The notes beneath the pieces were generated by a model that was given only the letters and a program-made list of their open reading frames with translations, was not told where the DNA came from and did no database searches. From the NCBI RefSeq assembly GCF_000374845.1, contig NZ_KB895414.1, forward strand, positions 496,001 to 560,000: a stretch of DNA of 64,000 nucleotides, in the 5' to 3' direction. Origin of the DNA: Paenibacillus terrigena DSM 21567. Its GTDB lineage: Bacteria; Bacillota; Bacilli; Paenibacillales; Paenibacillaceae. The position numbers were made by a program, and so were the translations under genes. Below, piece after piece: positions 45,635 through 52,773 of this stretch (its first letter is position 1; the number at the start of each line of letters is the position of its first letter).

Positions 45635-45973
45635 GTGCTGATTTTGAAAAATGCAAACCTTGCGCTCGCTTTTCTCTTGGAGCTCTGCGCACTCGCAGCA
45701 CTAGGGTATTGGGGATTCACTCAAAATACCGGGTGGCTCATTAGAATCATCTTAGGTATCGGCACACCCGTCATCGTGGCTTTTGTATGGGGAATGTTCG
45801 TCGCTCCGAAAGCAACCTATGTTCTTCCTGCGTTCTACAAGGAGTTGCTTGCGCTTGCGATCTTCGCGATCGCTGCGCTCGCATTATATGCGGCGGGTAG
45901 ATCGGGCTGGGCGTTGTGGTTTGCGATTCTTGTCGTCGTAAATCGGGTGTTGATGGTTGTGTGGGAGCAGTAG
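45635..45973 (+). CDS. YrdB/DUF2568-like membrane protein
   Basis: 112 residues, GTG start with GGGGG seven bases upstream. Four hydrophobic segments (about 5-25, 36-55, 68-86 and 90-108) with the family-like phrases NLALAFLLELCALAALGYWG and GTPVIVAFVWGMFVAPKAT. Function is unknown. It is followed by a terminator, and stands alone on the plus strand in an otherwise minus-strand region. Confidence 0.78.
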   Translation: MLILKNANLALAFLLELCALAALGYWGFTQNTGWLIRIILGIGTPVIVAFVWGMFVAPKATYVLPAFYKELLALAIFAIAALALYAAGRSGWALWFAILVVVNRVLMVVWEQ

Positions 45974-46010
45974 GGAGTATATGTAAGGGGAATTGTGAAA
46001 GAATGATTAG

Positions 46011-46042
46011 GAAGCTATCCCGTGGGGGTAGCTTTTCTTGTT
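46011..46042 (+). terminator. Terminator of the YrdB-like gene
   Basis: GAAGCTATCCC pairs with GGGGGTAGCTTTTC around a GTG loop, followed by TTTTCTTGTTT. Confidence 0.78.
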
Positions 46043-46064
46043 TATTACGATTCATGTTCGTTCA

Positions 46065-46089
46065 CTATCCTGTATTTTTGCAGGATAGG
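46065..46089. repeat. Palindromic intergenic repeat, copy 1
   Basis: CTATCCTG-TATTTTTG-CAGGATAG: eight-base perfect arms around an A/T-rich centre. Confidence 0.7.
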
Positions 46090-46114
46090 AGGCCGTAAAT
46101 GCTATGGTCGAGCT

Positions 46115-46138
46115 CCTATCGTGGATATTTGCATGAAC
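46115..46138. repeat. Palindromic intergenic repeat, degenerate copy 2
   Basis: CCTATCGTGGATATTTGCAT keeps the left arm of the family, but the right arm (CAGGATAG) has decayed to CATGAAC. Confidence 0.4.
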
Positions 46139-46176
46139 TTTGGTCGAAAGCGTGCGGGTTCGAGCGTATTGAGGGT

Positions 46177-46203
46177 GCTATCGTGCTATTTATACAGGAT
46201 AGC
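46177..46203. repeat. Palindromic intergenic repeat, copy 3
   Basis: GCTATCGTG at the left and ACAGGATAGC at the right. The outermost pair is G-C here. Confidence 0.7.
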
Positions 46204-46227
46204 GCAGAAATTGCACCAAAAGTTGGG

Positions 46228-46253
46228 CCTATCATGCAATTATACAGGATAGG
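46228..46253. repeat. Palindromic intergenic repeat, copy 4
   Basis: CCTATCATG at the left and ACAGGATAGG at the right. The outermost pair is C-G, the reverse of copy 3, so pairing is kept while the base changes. Confidence 0.7.
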
Positions 46254-46425
46254 TGGTGAGGGGAAGAAATTGAAAGTCTCTCAATTTCGATGAAAGAGAA
46301 ATCAAAAAAAGCCAAATCGGTAGCCATGAAATATAAAGATCTTCGCCAAGGTATAGTGGTCATGATCATACTTGGAAGTAGGTATGACGGTCGGCGAGGC
46401 ACTATAATAGATATCAGTACATCAA
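46254..46425. other. Intergenic stretch without a recognised gene
   Basis: I see no ribosome site with a following frame, no RNA gene and no strong hairpin here. It lies between the palindromic repeats and the terminator of the first DUF4183 gene. Confidence 0.6.
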
Positions 46426-46453
46426 AAAAAGGCCTTGGAGTGATTCGGGGCTC
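46426..46453 (-). terminator. Terminator of the first DUF4183 gene
   Basis: On the minus strand CCCCGAATCACTCCAAGG folds with G-U pairs into a stem with a TCAC loop, followed by CC and seven U. A similar sequence lies at 47467-47484. Confidence 0.55.
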
Positions 46454-46462
46454 TAATCCATG

Positions 46463-46876
46463 TTAATTAGAAAAGATCCTAATAAATTGCAAAGTGATAG
46501 GGACTCCATTCTCTTGAACTCCATCTATTGTCAAGATTCCTTCAGATACTTGATAAACATTAGTGGGCTGTAGTATTCCGTTAATAAATAAATTCATGTA
46601 GGATACAGTATTCAGGTTCAGTATTACACTACTCCCAAACTGAATCAATCCATCCTGATTGGTGTAAGTATTCTTAACTCCATCAGATATCGTAATGTAT
46701 TGGAATGTTTCCACTTTGAGAACATTGCTTGTTGGCGGAGATGGTCTACTAGGGAATAAGATAGAACAATCTTGAGGAGGAAATACGGAATATCTGGGTA
46801 AAATGGAAGCTGATTCACCGTATTTTCGTGTCCATGGTCTTGAAATAACCCGAATTACACCACCAATTTCGTTCAT
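46463..46876 (-). CDS. DUF4183-domain protein, longer copy
   Basis: 137 residues from the ATG at 46876; a full AGGAGGTGAT ribosome site stands seven bases upstream. N-terminal 55 residues are Pro/Ser/Arg-rich (PWTRKYG, LFPSRPSPPTS). The rest is a DUF4183 domain: FQYITISDGVKNTYTNQDG, SYMNLFINGILQPTNVY, GVPITLQFIRI. The family is found in spore-forming Firmicutes, often near exosporium or collagen-like proteins, and its function is unknown. Adjacent on the same strand is a shorter paralogue. Confidence 0.8.
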   Translation of the reverse strand: MNEIGGVIRVISRPWTRKYGESASILPRYSVFPPQDCSILFPSRPSPPTSNVLKVETFQYITISDGVKNTYTNQDGLIQFGSSVILNLNTVSYMNLFINGILQPTNVYQVSEGILTIDGVQENGVPITLQFIRIFSN

Positions 46877-46955
46877 CTTTACGATCACCTCCTGCTGCAT
46901 ATAAAACATGCTATGTATTATTGCCTGTCCATGGTCCTGTTATAGAAAATAAAGG

Positions 46956-46985
46956 CTATTCTAGGGGGCAATCCCCCTAGAATAG
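46956..46985 (-). terminator. Perfect 13-base hairpin after the shorter DUF4183 gene
   Basis: CTATTCTAGGGGG, loop CAAT, CCCCCTAGAATAG: perfect 13-pair stem, followed by GCCUUUAUUUUC on the minus-strand RNA. Serves the gene ending at 46999. Confidence 0.8.
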
Positions 46986-46998
46986 CGCTTGTCCTACA

Positions 46999-47283
46999 TT
47001 AATTCACAACAAATTCTACCGTTACTGGCGTTGCTGGATCAAGAGCGTCCCCGCCTGGGATAGTCAACGTTGTAGTTGTCGCTGTTGAAGTATTACCCAG
47101 TTGGAGCACACCATTAATAAAAAGGTTGTAGTAAGAAGGCGAGGCAGGAAATGCCGTTGCAGCCACTCCAGCATCATTTGTAAATGTTGTAGCTGCAATC
47201 GCAAATGTCGCCCCCGTCCCTGTTCCTGACCCTATTGTTGATTCAAATCTTCTGCTCGCAATAAATGGTTTAATAAATGCCAT
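46999..47283 (-). CDS. DUF4183-domain protein, shorter copy
   Basis: 94 residues. Starts MAFIKPFIASRRFES, then a Gly/Thr/Ala-rich stretch and a DUF4183-like end: PSYYNLFINGVLQLGNTS, LTIPGGDALDPATPVTVEF. GGGAGGTG precedes the ATG. It shares NLFINGxLQ and the PVTxxF end with the neighbouring longer protein, so the two are diverged paralogues. High Thr/Ala content and lack of Cys fit a spore-surface or secreted structural protein, though no signal peptide is visible. Confidence 0.75.
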   Translation of the reverse strand: MAFIKPFIASRRFESTIGSGTGTGATFAIAATTFTNDAGVAATAFPASPSYYNLFINGVLQLGNTSTATTTTLTIPGGDALDPATPVTVEFVVN

Positions 47284-47740
47284 TATTCAAACACCTCCCA
47301 TTCAATTATTTTTACAATCCTTCAGATGAAAAAACTTTCACTAGAATTGTATATTATAGTTAATGCAAGTCATTAATGAGATGCCACTGTATTTCATAGG
47401 GGGAATTTGTGCAAATTTAATATATAGTGTGTGCGAATTCATATAAGAGATAATATAGAAATGAAAAGCCTCGGAGTAATCCAGGTACTTTGTATTCATC
47501 TCAATATAGTGAAATAACCAGTAACAATTGTCCAAACAAAGTGAGGTCAGCCTTCATTTTCATCACATAACGTGTACTCAATAACTAAGATCGGAACTAT
47601 AAACCCATGAGTCAGCTCCGATCAGTCGAGCAGCTGTCGATCGCCTAGAAGCCCTAAATCCAAAACAAAGAAAAATTGCACCATGATCAGCCCCATATAG
47701 CAAAAGGAGTCAACCGCATGTCGAAAAGAACGCAAGAAAA
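47284..47740. other. Gene-poor intergenic stretch with hairpins
   Basis: About 450 bases with no convincing gene. It contains a copy of the DUF4183-terminator-like hairpin (47467-47484, GCCTCGGAGTAATCCAGG on the plus strand) and an inverted repeat GATCGGAACT (47589-47598) / AGCTCCGATC (47614-47623). A short plus-strand frame at 47719 (ATG with AAAGGAG eight bases before it, 15 codons, ending at 47766) has a good ribosome site but runs straight into the hairpin that follows. Confidence 0.5.
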
Positions 47741-47763
47741 AATCCCTTATGGCGCAAGGGATT
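47737..47763 (-). terminator. Terminator after tRNA-like element 1
   Basis: AATCCCTT and AAGGGATT pair around TGCGCCAT-like loop; six U on the minus strand follow. It lies 15 bases after element 1 in the minus direction. Confidence 0.8.
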
Positions 47764-47778
47764 AAGTAATTGATTAAC

Positions 47779-47936
47779 TGAAGCGGGCGATGGGAATACT
47801 CCCTCAGTCTCGTCAGCCTCAAATCTCGGCTGCCTCGAACAGCTTCGGGACGCTCGTCTACCGTGATCGCAATTCGCGCTCACGAAGTCGACGGTCGAAC
47901 CCTTGCCGTGGGTTCCATTCCCACACAGCCGCTCCA
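47779..47936 (-). other. tRNA-like element 1 (function unknown)
   Basis: 158 bases bounded by inverted ends that match the 3' part of tRNA-Gly: TGAAGCGGGCGATGGGAAT on the left and (on the other strand) TGGAGCGGCTGTGTGGGAAT on the right. Inside are AGCGTCC, TCGAGG-AGCCGA and GACGAG segments shared with element 2, plus a hairpin whose arms (CGTC/GACG, CGTG/CACG) differ from those in element 2 but stay complementary. A plus-strand reading ends like a tRNA: T-arm GTGGGTTCCATTCCCAC and acceptor CCGCTCC-A. No standard tRNA fold or anticodon could be assigned. Confidence 0.5.
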
Positions 47937-47949
47937 GTAAACTAAAAAA

Positions 47950-47965
47950 GCCACCTCACGGTGGC
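47950..47965 (-). terminator. Terminator after tRNA-like element 2
   Basis: GCCACC and GGTGGC with a four-base loop, followed by six U on the minus strand. Nearly the same hairpin follows tRNA-Gly at 48162-48180. Confidence 0.82.
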
Positions 47966-47980
47966 TGTTTGTTATCATAC

Positions 47981-48149
47981 TGGAGCGGGTGATGGGAATA
48001 CTCCTCCAGCACTCGTCACCCTCATATCCTTCGGCTACCTCGAGTTGCTTCCGGACGCTCGCCCTGGCTCACTCGTGCATGTCAGCACGATTTAGCCTAA
48101 GGGCGGTCGAACCCACATTTGTGGGTTCAATTCCCACACAGCCGCTCCA
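47981..48149 (-). other. tRNA-like element 2 (function unknown)
   Basis: 169 bases. The plus-strand left end (22 bases from 47978) is identical to the end of the tRNA-Gly gene (48191-48212). The right end is an inverted version (TGGAGCGGCTGTGTGGGAAT on the other strand). Plus-strand ends GGAGCGG and CCGCTCC form a perfect seven-pair acceptor-like stem, next to a T-arm GTGGGTTCAATTCCCAC. Inside is a strong hairpin (CGCCC..GGCT..CGTGC / GCACG..AGCC..GGGCG). Order on the minus strand is tRNA-Pro, tRNA-Gly, terminator, element 2, terminator, element 1, terminator. Confidence 0.55.
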
Positions 48150-48154
48150 GCAAA

Positions 48155-48180
48155 CTAAAAAAGCCACCCAATGGGTGGCT
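48155..48180 (-). terminator. Terminator after tRNA-Gly
   Basis: AGCCACCCA and TGGGTGGCT pair almost without a loop and are followed by six U on the minus-strand RNA, 14 bases beyond the CCA end of tRNA-Gly. Confidence 0.88.
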
Positions 48181-48193
48181 GTTCGTTTTTTAC

Positions 48194-48267
48194 TGGAGCG
48201 GGTGATGGGAATCGAACCCACGCTATTAGCTTGGAAGGCTAAAGTTCTACCATTGAACTACACCCGC
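48194..48267 (-). tRNA. tRNA-Gly (TCC)
   Basis: Minus-strand 74 bases with encoded CCA. Acceptor GCGGGTG / CACCCGC wait-free pairing, D-arm AGTTCAATGGTAGAACT, anticodon stem-loop TTAGCCTTCCAAGCTAA with TCC at the centre, T-arm GTGGGTTCGATTCCCAT. Reads GGA glycine codons (and others by wobble). Confidence 0.96.
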
Positions 48268-48287
48268 GCGACCTTTAAAAGGATTAA

Positions 48288-48364
48288 TGGTCGGGATGAC
48301 ACGATTTGAACATGCGACCCCCTGGTCCCAAACCAGGTGCTCTACCAAGCTGAGCTACATCCCG
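48288..48364 (-). tRNA. tRNA-Pro (TGG)
   Basis: Minus-strand 77 bases with encoded CCA. Acceptor CGGGATG / CATCCCG, D-arm AGCTCAGCTTGGTAGAGC, anticodon loop TTTGGGA with TGG at the centre, T-arm TCGCATGTTCAAATCGTG-type. It is 20 bases before tRNA-Gly and should be on the same transcript. Confidence 0.95.
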
Positions 48365-48472
48365 ATACTGCGGTGCTTCTAGTATGTCACCATTGCGGCG
48401 ACAAGTAATAATATATCACGGTTGATTATTGTTTGCAATAGTTTTTTCGAAAAAAATTTGGAACGACCTTCA

Positions 48473-49117
48473 TCATAGAATAAGGCCGTTCTCAATCGCA
48501 TAACGCGTTAACTGAACACGATTCTCTAAATGCAATTTCTGCAATATATTTTTGAGATGATTCTTTACGGTATGCTCCGAAATTTTCAACACCTCGGCTA
48601 CCTCGCGATTGGACTCGCCCTTCGCGACCCGCTCCAGAATCTCCTTCTCCCTCGCGGTCAATGGATTCATCGCGGCTTCAGGCTTCAGCTCACGCGGCTG
48701 AAACTCCTGCAATAACCGGAATGCTAGCTCCTTCGACATCGGTGCCTCATCAATCGCAATCGCCCGCAAATATTCATGCCAAGCGGATGGCTTGAGGTTC
48801 TTCAACAAATAACCTTGCGCCCCCCGCTTCAATGCCTCGAATAAATGTGTAATATCATCCGAGACGGTGACCATAACAATTTTGACGTAAGGATACGCGG
48901 CTTTAATATGTTTAGTCGCTTGTAGTCCATCCATCTCCGGCATAGAAATGTCCATCAAGATTAAATCCGGCATGTACTGCGATGTCAATTCGATCGCCTC
49001 AAGCCCATTCTTAGCTTCGGCAACGACCTCGAATTCAGGATTAATCGATAGAATGTCCCGCATCCCTTCACGACCATGTGCATGGTCATCTACAATCAAC
49101 ACTCGAAACGCCTTCAT
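48473..49117 (-). CDS. NarL/LuxR-type response regulator
   Basis: 214 residues. Receiver domain (1-120) with LIVDDHAHGREGM, phospho-Asp in LILMDISMPEMDG and YLLKNLKP. C-terminal LuxR helix-turn-helix (about 148-210): NPLTAREKEILERVAKGESN, ISEHTVKNHLKNILQKL. It is the partner of the histidine kinase that overlaps it by four bases. Ends just before the tRNA genes; no obvious target in the window. Confidence 0.94.
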   Translation of the reverse strand: MKAFRVLIVDDHAHGREGMRDILSINPEFEVVAEAKNGLEAIELTSQYMPDLILMDISMPEMDGLQATKHIKAAYPYVKIVMVTVSDDITHLFEALKRGAQGYLLKNLKPSAWHEYLRAIAIDEAPMSKELAFRLLQEFQPRELKPEAAMNPLTAREKEILERVAKGESNREVAEVLKISEHTVKNHLKNILQKLHLENRVQLTRYAIENGLIL

Positions 49118-49953
49118 TCAATTTCCTCCTTTCCTTTCTGAATCCGAACCACCGTAAATCCCTCTTCACGCAGAAACGCAAGCTTCCAGCCCATTTGCCC
49201 TGCGCGATCCTTCATCATTTGCAACCCGTATTTCCCTTTAAGCTCATAAGGATATTCCGTGAATCCTCGTCCATTGTCTTTCAACTCACACCAAAACCCA
49301 TCGCCAGTCGAGTGGCCTGTCAACCATACCTTCGTCGCTTGCGCATGCTTCTGAACATTCATCAGCGCCTCACGCAGGCAGGCGAACAGCTCGATCTTTT
49401 CCTTGGCCGATAGCGGGTCTTCGGACAGCTGCCATTGGAGATGGACTTCCACACCAGTCTCGCGCTTGAATTCCTCAATCATCGTCAAGAGCGACTGCGA
49501 CCAAGGCAAATCCGCAGCTTCTGGTTCGGTCTGCAGATTGCCGATCGCTTGTCTTACATCCTCATAGACATATCGCACCTTCTCGCGGAGCTTGTCCAAT
49601 TTGTCGTTACGCTCATCGTCGGACTTCGCCATCTCCAATTGGTCGAGTTTCACTGAGAGCATGAACAAGGATTGCGAGATGCCATCATGCAGCTCACGCG
49701 CAAGCTTCTCGCGTTCTTGCAGCGCCACCTTGACCATCCGCTCTTCGTTCAGCTTCTCCTGTGTCTCTTCCATCTTCTTGAACAAGCCGCGCATCATCGT
49801 TATCGTCACCAGGAATACGATCACCGTGGCGAGCACATTGCCTAACTCCATCGAGATATAAGGCAGCAAGAACGTATGCCGCGCATACTCCCAGAGCCCA
49901 ATCGTAATCGTCGGGATGCATAATATCATCCACTTAAGCGATTTATAAGACAT
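49114..49953 (-). CDS. Sensor histidine kinase, HisKA_3 (DesK/NarX) type
   Basis: 279 residues. Two N-terminal membrane helices (about 8-25 and 38-56) with almost no outer loop, a coiled segment, the HisKA_3 box ERERLARELHDGISQS-like (here LARELHDGISQSLF) with the phospho-His, and an ATPase domain with REALMNVQKHA, DNGRGF and KGKYGLQMMKDR. The small outer part suggests that it senses a membrane-internal signal or works with another protein, like LiaS or DesK. Start ATG at 49953 has only a weak ribosome site. Confidence 0.92.
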   Translation of the reverse strand: MSYKSLKWMILCIPTITIGLWEYARHTFLLPYISMELGNVLATVIVFLVTITMMRGLFKKMEETQEKLNEERMVKVALQEREKLARELHDGISQSLFMLSVKLDQLEMAKSDDERNDKLDKLREKVRYVYEDVRQAIGNLQTEPEAADLPWSQSLLTMIEEFKRETGVEVHLQWQLSEDPLSAKEKIELFACLREALMNVQKHAQATKVWLTGHSTGDGFWCELKDNGRGFTEYPYELKGKYGLQMMKDRAGQMGWKLAFLREEGFTVVRIQKGKEEIE

Positions 49954-49992
49954 GAAGCCTCATTTCCTTTATTCGTTGTTACCGCGATTCCC

Positions 49993-50931
49993 TCAACCTT
50001 GAAGATACACAAGCCGAGCTGCACCGACAATCCCTGCGTGATCGCCGAGCTGTGCCGGAACAATCGGAACGGTCTCCGAATCTCGATACACCTGCATCAC
50101 TTTATTATTGACTGCAGATCTAATTCTGTCGAATAAAAATTCGCCTTGTGCGGTAATCGCGCCCCCAATAATCATCGCCGAAGGATTAAAAATATTCAAG
50201 AGGTTCGCAAGCCCAACAGCGACAAATTCCGAATAATTGTCAATGATCTCAAGCGCAGCTGCATCTCCTTGCCGTGCAGCTTCGAACAGCAGCTCCGGCG
50301 TGCCAAAGTCTGGACCACCCTGCTCTGCTGCGGTCTTCATCTGCCTAATCAACGCCGTTACAGATGCATATTGCTCATAACAGCCCGCGTTGCCGCAGTT
50401 GCAAGACACACCACCGTGAACAATCACTTGATGGCCCACTTCTCCTGCGTATCCATCTCTGCCTCGGAATGGCTGCTTATTCAGAATGACACACCCTCCA
50501 ACACCCGTGCCAAGCGTAATGCAAACAAAGTCGTTCCACGCTTGCCCCGCGCCTATCCAAGCTTCTCCCAAGGCGGCTGCATTGACATCGTTATCCACCA
50601 CGGCTGGCAGTCCCGAGACTTGTCGTACCCATTCTGCCGACAGTGCATCCGCCCATCCCGGCAAATTGCCCGTAGCACCCGTCACGCGACCCGTGCTATG
50701 CTGCACCTGCCCTGCCGTCCCAACCCCAACGCCAAGGAGCTGAACATCCAGTTCCTCCGCCTTCGCAATCAAAGAACGGATCATCTCCTGCAATCGATTG
50801 AGCAAAGAGGACGAGCCGCTCGATGCCTCGGTCGGCATTCTGTTCGTATAGCATAGTTCACCGTTATCCAAGGCGATTCCCGCCTTAATGTTCGTACCAC
50901 CAATATCGATTCCTATTGAGCCTCTCCGCAT
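49993..50931 (-). CDS. ROK-family sugar kinase, probable N-acetylmannosamine kinase
   Basis: 312 residues from the ATG at 50931 (AAGGGG nine bases upstream). ATP-binding IDIGGTNIKAG at the start, ITLGTGVGGCVI, GEVGHQVI, and the ROK zinc motif CNCGNAGCYEQYAS. ROK kinases phosphorylate glucose, fructose, ManNAc or GlcNAc. The neighbouring nanE (ManNAc-6-phosphate epimerase) and RpiR-type regulator in one operon point to ManNAc, but the catalytic motif does not settle the substrate, and glucokinase remains possible. Confidence 0.82.
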   Translation of the reverse strand: MRRGSIGIDIGGTNIKAGIALDNGELCYTNRMPTEASSGSSSLLNRLQEMIRSLIAKAEELDVQLLGVGVGTAGQVQHSTGRVTGATGNLPGWADALSAEWVRQVSGLPAVVDNDVNAAALGEAWIGAGQAWNDFVCITLGTGVGGCVILNKQPFRGRDGYAGEVGHQVIVHGGVSCNCGNAGCYEQYASVTALIRQMKTAAEQGGPDFGTPELLFEAARQGDAAALEIIDNYSEFVAVGLANLLNIFNPSAMIIGGAITAQGEFLFDRIRSAVNNKVMQVYRDSETVPIVPAQLGDHAGIVGAARLVYLQG

Positions 50932-50958
50932 CTCATTCTTCCCCTTCAGCGCCACAAT

Positions 50959-51819
50959 TTAATATAGTTTATCCATAACCGCCTTCGCAGTCCGTTCAAT
51001 GGCACGATTCGTCTGTTCCTTCCATTGCATTGAAGTTGCCGTCGTTAGAATATCGAGCACATGAATTTGCGTAATCTTCGATTTGAACGCTCCGCCTTCT
51101 AGCGGATTTTCCTTGGTATACGAGAGCAGCACCGCATCCGCATATTGCGTAATGGGAGATTTGGCATGGCTCGTCAGACAGACGAAAAACGCTCCATTCT
51201 CCTTCGCGGATCGAACCGTATCCACCACATCCTTCGTGCTCCCTGACGTAGACACCGCAAACAACACATCATCCGGACGCATTAATGTCGCGGCCATCGC
51301 CATCACATGCGAATCGGTTATACACTCCGTATTGAAGCCAAGCCGCATGAATCGATACTTCGCATCCTCAGCCGTATAGGCGGAAGACCCCACGCCGATA
51401 AAATAGATTTTACCCGCCCGCTGCATCGCATCGATCGCTTTCTGCATTTCTTGCGTATCTAATAGCGCTAATGTATTCTCCAAAAACGACTTATTCTCCG
51501 ACGTGATCTTACTAGCAATGGTAGCAAGGGAATCATCCTCGTGAACATCACCATCTTCACTTGTTACGCGATGAACCAGTTCTTGTGCAAGAGACAACTT
51601 GAACTCCTGATAGCCTTGAAAACCAAGCTTCCGACACAACCGAAGGACGGATGTGTCTCCCGCTCCTGCTTTTTCCGCCAAATCAGTCAACGTGGCATAG
51701 ACGACGGTCTCTGGTTCACTTTTAATATAATCTGCAATCTTCTGCTCGGTACGAGACAATGACTTATACATGCTATCGATCAGTACTAACGTATTCGATC
51801 CTTCATTTCCTTTGTTCAA
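50959..51819 (-). CDS. MurR/RpiR-family regulator
   Basis: 286 residues from a TTG at 51819, preceded by AAAGGAG 11 bases upstream; the ATG at 51864 lies inside nanE and has no ribosome site. N-terminal RpiR helix-turn-helix (LSRTEQKIADYIKSEPET, GAGDTSVLRLCRKLGFQGYQ) and a C-terminal SIS sugar-isomerase domain (about 120-260) with GVGSSAYTAEDAKYR and VSTSGSTKDVVDTV that binds sugar phosphates. It sits between nanE and the ROK kinase and likely senses an amino-sugar phosphate. Confidence 0.88.
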   Translation of the reverse strand: MNKGNEGSNTLVLIDSMYKSLSRTEQKIADYIKSEPETVVYATLTDLAEKAGAGDTSVLRLCRKLGFQGYQEFKLSLAQELVHRVTSEDGDVHEDDSLATIASKITSENKSFLENTLALLDTQEMQKAIDAMQRAGKIYFIGVGSSAYTAEDAKYRFMRLGFNTECITDSHVMAMAATLMRPDDVLFAVSTSGSTKDVVDTVRSAKENGAFFVCLTSHAKSPITQYADAVLLSYTKENPLEGGAFKSKITQIHVLDILTTATSMQWKEQTNRAIERTAKAVMDKLY

Positions 51820-51835
51820 TGCTATTCGTTCTCCT

Positions 51836-52597
51836 TTATTCCGATGCGGCTCTTCGACTTTCATGGATTGTATCGACGAATCGCTCGGTTATGCTCTGTG
51901 GTCTCGTAATCGCTCCACCTACGACAACAGCATACGCACCCATCTGGAGCATTGCCGTTGCCTGTTCAGGCGTGTTAATACGTCCTTCAGCAAACACAGG
52001 AATAGGCACTTGCTTCGATAATTCCTGAACGAGTTCCATATCAGGTCCTGCAATCGCTGGACTGTAATCGGTATAGCCAGATAGTGTTGTCGATATAATG
52101 TCAAAGCCGAGACGATAAGCCTCAAGGCCTTCTTCAAGGGTCGAGATATCCGCCATCAATAGACACGAATAATTAGCCTTCACCTTACGGACAATATCCT
52201 CCAACTTCTCGCCATCCGGTCTCTCCCGTAAAGTCGCATCCATCGCCACGATGTCCGCCCCTGCCTTTACAACCGCTTCGACATCGTTATATTTTGGGGT
52301 TATATAGACTTCTGAATCTGGATAATCGCATTTCCAGAGGCCGATAATCGGTAAATCGACTTGCTCCCGGATTGCAGCAATATCTACAGGCGAATTCGCC
52401 CGAATACCTGCTGCTCCACCACGTGCCGCGGCTACTGCCATCTTGGCCATCACATCACTCCCATGCAAGGCTTCCCCCGATAATGCCTGACACGAGACAA
52501 TCAATTTCCCTGCAAAACGTTGAATAAGATCCTGTCGATTCATTTTATACACGTCCCAGCTGATAGATTTGGTGAACAACGTAGACTCAACGCTCAT
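51836..52597 (-). CDS. nanE: N-acylmannosamine-6-phosphate 2-epimerase
   Basis: 253 residues; GGAGG stands ten bases before the ATG at 52597, so the extra 18 residues before MNRQDL are kept. TIM-barrel NanE motifs: LIVSCQALSGEALHG, GGAAGIRANSP, IIGLWKCDY, FAEGRINTPEQA and VVVGGAITRP. It converts ManNAc-6-phosphate to GlcNAc-6-phosphate in sialic acid or ManNAc use. First gene of nanE-rpiR-ROK. No sialate lyase (nanA) or sialidase is in the window. Confidence 0.93.
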   Translation of the reverse strand: MSVESTLFTKSISWDVYKMNRQDLIQRFAGKLIVSCQALSGEALHGSDVMAKMAVAAARGGAAGIRANSPVDIAAIREQVDLPIIGLWKCDYPDSEVYITPKYNDVEAVVKAGADIVAMDATLRERPDGEKLEDIVRKVKANYSCLLMADISTLEEGLEAYRLGFDIISTTLSGYTDYSPAIAGPDMELVQELSKQVPIPVFAEGRINTPEQATAMLQMGAYAVVVGGAITRPQSITERFVDTIHESRRAASE

Positions 52598-52687
52598 TCG
52601 GAGTTATCCTCCATTTTTCATTACAATAACGGTTGTTTCCTCCAAATATTATCATCGCCAGCACGCACTGTAAACCCATTTTTATAC

Positions 52688-52765
52688 ACAAAAAAACGAG
52701 GGAGAATGAGGGCGAGTCCCTTACTATAAAGGTCCTCGCTTCATCCACACTCGTTCTCTAGCATG
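52688..52765 (-). terminator. Long imperfect terminator after lacI-type gene
   Basis: ACGAG..GAATG..GCGAGG and GGGACTCGC..CATTCTCCCTCGT-type arms form a long broken stem, ending in seven U on the minus-strand RNA. Serves the ABC transporter operon. Confidence 0.72.
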
Positions 52766-52773
52766 TCACATAT

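Noticed and set aside
47622-47822. Minus-strand frame of 66 codons running out of tRNA-like element 1
   Set aside because: It begins inside the element and crosses its terminator; no ribosome site, and hydrophobic text is by chance.
47989-48309. A plus-strand frame of 106 codons across the tRNA-like element and tRNA-Gly
   Set aside because: The part VMGIEPT to LNYTR is the well-known false translation of the strand opposite tRNA-Gly; no ribosome site.
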